NCBI GenBank assembly: GCA_002189035.1 | Contig: CM007990.1 | Span: forward strand, 5,828,001 to 5,892,000 | Direction of reading: 5' to 3' | Source: Utricularia gibba | Lineage: Eukaryota > Streptophyta > Magnoliopsida > Lamiales > Lentibulariaceae | Length of the DNA: 64,000 nt | Shown here: positions 59,637 to 64,000 of the stretch, one piece after another | How the letters are laid out: every line of letters starts with the position of its first letter | Position numbering within the stretch: position 1 is the stretch's first letter | Program-made: the position numbers and the translations under genes | The notes under the pieces: generated by a model | What the model saw: only the letters and a program-made list of their open reading frames with translations | Told to the model about the DNA's origin: nothing | The model's database searches: none

Positions 59637-62450
59637 ATGGATGAAGAATACGACGTGGTAGTCCTAGGGACGGGCCTCAAGGAATGCATTCTCAGCGGTC
59701 TTTTATCTGTCGATGGCCTTAAGGTTGGTTTCAATCGTAATTCATTTCATGTTCCATGAATGTACGTCTTTTATTGGCCGTTAGATCCAATTTTTTAATT
59801 TTTTCGGGTTCTTGCCGTTATTGAATTGATCTGATTTGTTTGATGGGTTGGGGACTTGGATGAGGTATTGTCAGTGTCAATATTTATATTTTTTAATGCT
59901 CCCTGATTGATGTGCGTTGGATTGTAGTTTCTTCTGTTTTCTGGTTATGATTTGGGTACTTTTCTAATCGGTATGGCTGGAGGGAAAAGTTTTTTTTACT
60001 TGCAAATCTTGAACTTTTGAATTTATTTTCAGATATGTGAACTGCTCTTACTCTCATAATTGAATTGGTAACAGGTTTTGCACATGGATCGCAATGATTA
60101 TTATGGAGGCGAGTCTACTTCACTTAACCTCATTCAGGTATGTTCTTAAATATTGAAGTTTAGCCGAAGGTTTCTCACATACCATGACTGAAATGGTTTA
60201 TTTGAATCTATAAGCTTTGGAAGAGATTCCGAGGTAGCGATCAGCCTCCAGCTCACTTGGGCTCCAGTCGGGATTATAATGTTGATATGATCCCTAAGGT
60301 ACTTATCCTTGTTATGTTGTTGGATTTTCACAAGATTTTCTTTTTTTCTTTTTTTCGTGAGGCTTCAGTCATTTTTTCAGTTTATTATGGCAAATGGTGA
60401 ACTTGTGAGAGTTCTCATTCATACTGATGTTACCAAATATTTGTATTTTAAAGCCGTGGATGGGAGCTTTGTTTACAACAAAGGGAAGGTATTATCTTTT
60501 TGCTCTACGTTGATTCCTTGTTCTTTGCTAGCAACGTCACCTTTTCTACCTAAATTAACTGGGGCAGATCCACAAAGTTCCTGCGAATGATATGGAGGCC
60601 CTCAAGTCTCCGCTTATGGGAATCTTTGAAAAGAGGCGTGCCCGAAAATTTTTCATTTATGTTCAAGATTACAACGAGACTGATCCTAAAACACATGGAG
60701 GCTTAGATCTGATGAGAATAACAACGAGAGATCTCATCAAGTATGGACAATAATTACCACTTTGAGTTCTTAGGGTCCGTAGCACTTTGATTTTATGCCC
60801 TTTTACAAGCCTTTCTGTTCAATTCCTGACAGGAAGTATGGCCTTGATGACAACACTGTGGACTTTATCGGTCATGCATTGGCTCTCCACAGAGATGATC
60901 GTTACTTGGATGAACCAGCATCGGACACTGTGAAGAGGATGAAGGTTGTTCTTCTTATTCATGAAAAAGGAGCTTTCTTGCATCTCTCTTTGTAATATTG
61001 CATTTCATGGCAGCTTTATGCCGAGTCACTGGTACGCTTTGCTGGAGGATCTCCATACATCTATCCTCTTTATGGCCTTGGAGAATTACCCCAGGTTTGT
61101 ATCTATGGATACATTTCATTTGCTTGCGTTGCATCAAATATTCATTCTTGCTTTATTCTGAAATCGGGCAGGCTTTTGCCCGATTAAGTGCAGTATATGG
61201 AGGGACATACATGTTGAACAAACCTGAGTGCAAGGTGCAGATTTCATGCTTTCGTCTTTGGAAAGTGCATTGATAGGAAATGATCAAAATAGGAAGAATT
61301 TTTGTTGACAGTTTTACTAGTGAAAAAACGTGGCTTTGTTCTGCCCCTATGCGGTAAGGAGGATTTAGTTAGTCATGCTTGTAGCATGACATGCTTTGGC
61401 CGTTTCAACAGTGCTTATCTTCTACTGTTCGTATTCTTGCTTAAGTTGTTTTTTGGTCTCCACGCAGGTGGAGTTTGATGAGGAAGGAAAGGCTTATGGG
61501 GTTACATCAGAAGGTGAAACTGCCAAGTGTAAGAAAGTCGTATGTGATCCGTCATACCTTACTAACAAGGTGACATATCTTCCTGTCTTAATGTAAAGCT
61601 CTGGTTATCGCATCTCTGGTAACATACCATTTCGTGCAGGTTAGGAAGGTTGGTAAAGTTGCCAGAGCTATAGCTATTATGAGTCACCCAATTCCGAACA
61701 CTAATGAGGCTCACTCAGCACAGGTCATCCTTCCGCAGAAGCAGTTAGGTCGCAGATCAGATATGTGAGTAACTTGCCTGCGCTATGTGTTTAAGGAGAA
61801 TCAATGACACTTTTGGTAATGATGTTATGGTCTGTTGTATTCTGTAATCGTACGTATTTGGATGTGCTACTATCATATCAACGTCTGCATGTGGTGCCGC
61901 ATCATTCACTTTCATGTGTCAATTGTGTTGTGCAGGTACCTATTTTGCTGTTCTTATTCTCATAATGTCGCTCCCAAGGGGAAGTACATCGCTTTTGTGT
62001 CGACAGAAGCTGAAACTGATGACCCTGCAACTGAACTGAAGCCAGGTGTTGATCTTCTGGGGCCCGTTGATGAGATCTTTTTTGAGACGTACGACAGATT
62101 TGAGCCTGCCAATGAGCCTTCTTTGGACAATTGCTTCATATCTACTGTAAGTTCATGGGGAGTGAAATTTATATTGCTAACAGTTTCTAATATCCACCAA
62201 CTCACCATGTCTTTACTACAGAGTTACGATGCATCCACTCACTTCGAATCCACAGTTGCGGACGTACTGAACATGTATACCTTAATAACGGGAAAGGTAA
62301 GATACATACATAGTTTATGCTCACGCATGCCCTCATTTCTGAGTTTCTGTGACTAAGCAAAACGCATTAGTATGTGTGATGATGCTACTAACGGTCCAGG
62401 TCCTGGATTTGAACGTGGACTTAAGTGCCGCCAGCGCCGCCGAAGAATGA
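59637..62450 (+). CDS. GDI: Rab GDP dissociation inhibitor (GDI)
   Basis: Cytosolic chaperone that extracts GDP-bound, prenylated Rab GTPases from membranes and recycles them. ATG 59637 gives [20 protein letters not shown] (FAD-like nucleotide fold and SCR1). Then [171 protein letters not shown] and the end [16 protein letters not shown]. About 13 exons join at GT-AG borders. All SCR blocks of the family are present and in frame, so the gene looks functional. Confidence 0.95.
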
Positions 62451-63306
62451 AGAGTTGCGGCTTGCTATTGCTTTATTATTAGCAAAATGCAGTTCTGTAA
62501 AAAAAAAAAAAGAATCTTTACCAACAATGTCTGCCCTCTTCTGTGCATGGGAAGAGATAACACTGAACTCTGTAGTTCTTTTCTGGTTTGGATGCCCTGT
62601 AGTACTAAAGATAAAGATTCGAGAGTCGGAGCTTATCGCACATGATTTCAAGCCCCCAGAAAGCTTATACTTATGAACATAGAGACGAGGTGGTGATGAG
62701 CAAGAATACCGGAAGTTCATTCCAACGGCCACTTGTGCCGGCATTAAGGTGCCATCTTCATCTTCAGCCGGAGTTTCGATACAGCAACTTGATTTGTTTT
62801 CTTGTTTCAATTTTCGGTTGGCCTGGTAATTCACCAGTTGCTGTGGATGGCGAAGCCATGCGTCCTGATTTCATTGATTTTTTTTTGTTCTAGAAGGAGG
62901 ATTTGGATGATCTCTGGTGAAAAAATGGTGGGAAGAAGAAGCTTGATTTCATGGAATAATTGCCTTTGGCTGAGAAGGCCTCGAGAAGCTTGCTGGAGAA
63001 ATGAGTCTATTCAGATGTCGGAGTGATCGAGACCTAATGGCTCCAGTACGTAGAGGCGCCACAGTTTTCCGGAGCTCACTTCGACTTTCCGACGCCGGAG
63101 CACATACCTATGTCACCGATGGTGTTACCGGATTTGATTTTACAGCTTATTCCGGAAATATCCCCGTTCGTCTCTTCTGGGTCTTGTTACGTGAAGGGAT
63201 TAGCTCGTAATTTTCTTGAAGGTATATAAAGATATTTCTCCTCAAGAGCTTTTCGTTTCTTTTTTCCCTAAAAAACAAAAAACGGAGTGGAGAGTGAGCG
63301 GAGCCG
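62451..63306. other. GDI 3'UTR and spacer
   Basis: 62451 to about 62700 is the probable GDI 3'UTR. 62700-63220 has short frames only (63001-63210, plus, unrecognised). The next gene's TATA box is listed separately. Confidence 0.35.
63223..63230 (+). promoter_or_regulatory. TATA box of the last gene
   Basis: TATATAAA lies 77 bases upstream of the start codon at 63307, at a usual distance for a short leader. Confidence 0.55.
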
Positions 63307-64000
63307 ATGAGTTTGAGTCTGGTGCAAGGCTACTCTTCCGCCGAGGAAGATGATGGCGGTCAACTACAAAATAATGTCGTCTCCGAAGATGAGGCTGAGG
63401 AGGAGGTTGCCGCTCCTATAAAACCTAGCAGAACCTACAAACCGTTGTTCGATCCCAATCCCCCCTCGTCCTCCTCATTACCCTCCGCTTTTGACGTATT
63501 CTCTGAAGTAAGTTTGCATCCAATTACGCGTAACACCGAACTGGGAGGGAACTAGGGTTTGAAGTCGTTTTTTCGGCAGGTTCAAGGTCCTCCGCAGTTT
63601 CTGAACAATTCGGCTGCTGCCGCGGAAGATGAGGGACAATTTAGCCATGGTGGCACGAGAACCCGCAAAGAGAGAAAGGATTTGCCTCCAGGTTAAATTT
63701 CCTTTGTTAGCTCTCTTTCAGTAGATTTTTGTAGGGAAAAATGACTAGAAAAAACGCTGTTTCTGCGTGGAAGTTTCAATTTTTCTGGCTTTTTTTCTCC
63801 TGTAGTGGTTTAACGTAGTTACGACGCACAGCCTCTTTTAAAAATAATATGCTCTTAAAGAACAAGCTCTCTATGTTGGCATGGTATCACATTATTCAGG
63901 ATTAGTTACGAAGGTTGCTGGGTGTCCGATGGGTTATGTGGTGTGTTGTCTCTAGGTGTGGTGCTCGAGTCCAAGGCTCAACTAGTTGGGATCCATCAGC
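63307..64000 (+). CDS. Conserved plant protein with acidic N-terminus, 5' exons only (partial)
   Basis: Exons 63307-63507, 63580-63691 and 63956 to beyond the window end join in frame. The N-terminus reads MSLSLVQGYSSAEEDDGGQL, then an acidic stretch (SEDEAEEE), FDVFSEVQGPPQFLNN, RKERKDLPPG and GVVLESKAQLVGIHQ. I recognise this as a conserved plant protein pattern (SLLQGYSSAEEE, SGPPQFLNN, LPPGAVVEAKPQLVGIHE) with no established name or function that I can state safely. The 3' part is outside the window. Confidence 0.8.

Overview
The window is nuclear DNA from a flowering plant, almost certainly a eudicot. The genes are split by short AT-rich introns with GT-AG borders. The gene set is plant-specific (LHY, RDM1, a group IIe WRKY factor, the 15-cis-zeta-carotene isomerase Z-ISO, a MIR166 hairpin). 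Several promoters carry GGCCCA/TGGGCC site II elements. I see no rRNA, tRNA, CRISPR array, prophage or intact transposon. About 19 protein genes sit in 64 kb.

Layout, left to right: the 3' end of phosphomannomutase (+); a DDX6/DHH1-type DEAD-box RNA helicase (+); a tiny two-exon protein (+); a decayed GPAT acyltransferase (+, pseudogene); a WRKY IIe factor (+); a CHID1-like GH18 protein (-); a relic of a PYR/PYL abscisic acid receptor (-); a large nucleotidyltransferase/PAP-OAS1-like protein (-, 12.1-17.5 kb); a DUF688-like protein (+); an intronless BCS1-type AAA ATPase (-); a MIR166 gene (+, about 25.6 kb); an LEA2/NHL-like membrane protein (+); RDM1 (+); the clock gene LHY (+); a zinc-finger/UBA/PUB protein (-), divergent from a METTL13-like dual methyltransferase (+); a WAT1/UMAMIT transporter (-); a Lys/Glu-rich nuclear-type protein (-); a subgroup IX bHLH factor (+); a GPI-anchored-type aspartic protease (-); an AVT1-type amino-acid transporter pseudogene (+); Z-ISO (-), divergent from Rab GDI (+); and the first exons of an unnamed conserved plant gene (+) running off the end.

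These are ordinary, independently transcribed plant genes, not an operon or a new multi-gene system. RDM1 and LHY are tandem neighbours only 1.1 kb apart, and that interval carries an evening element, G-boxes and a TCP site that fit clock control of LHY.

The main cross-cutting observation is technical. At least six otherwise well-preserved genes lose frame by exactly one missing base, each time next to a mononucleotide run. A base-calling artefact of the assembly explains this better than six separate gene deaths. The GPAT, PYL and AVT1 copies differ: they carry larger deletions and look like true pseudogenes.
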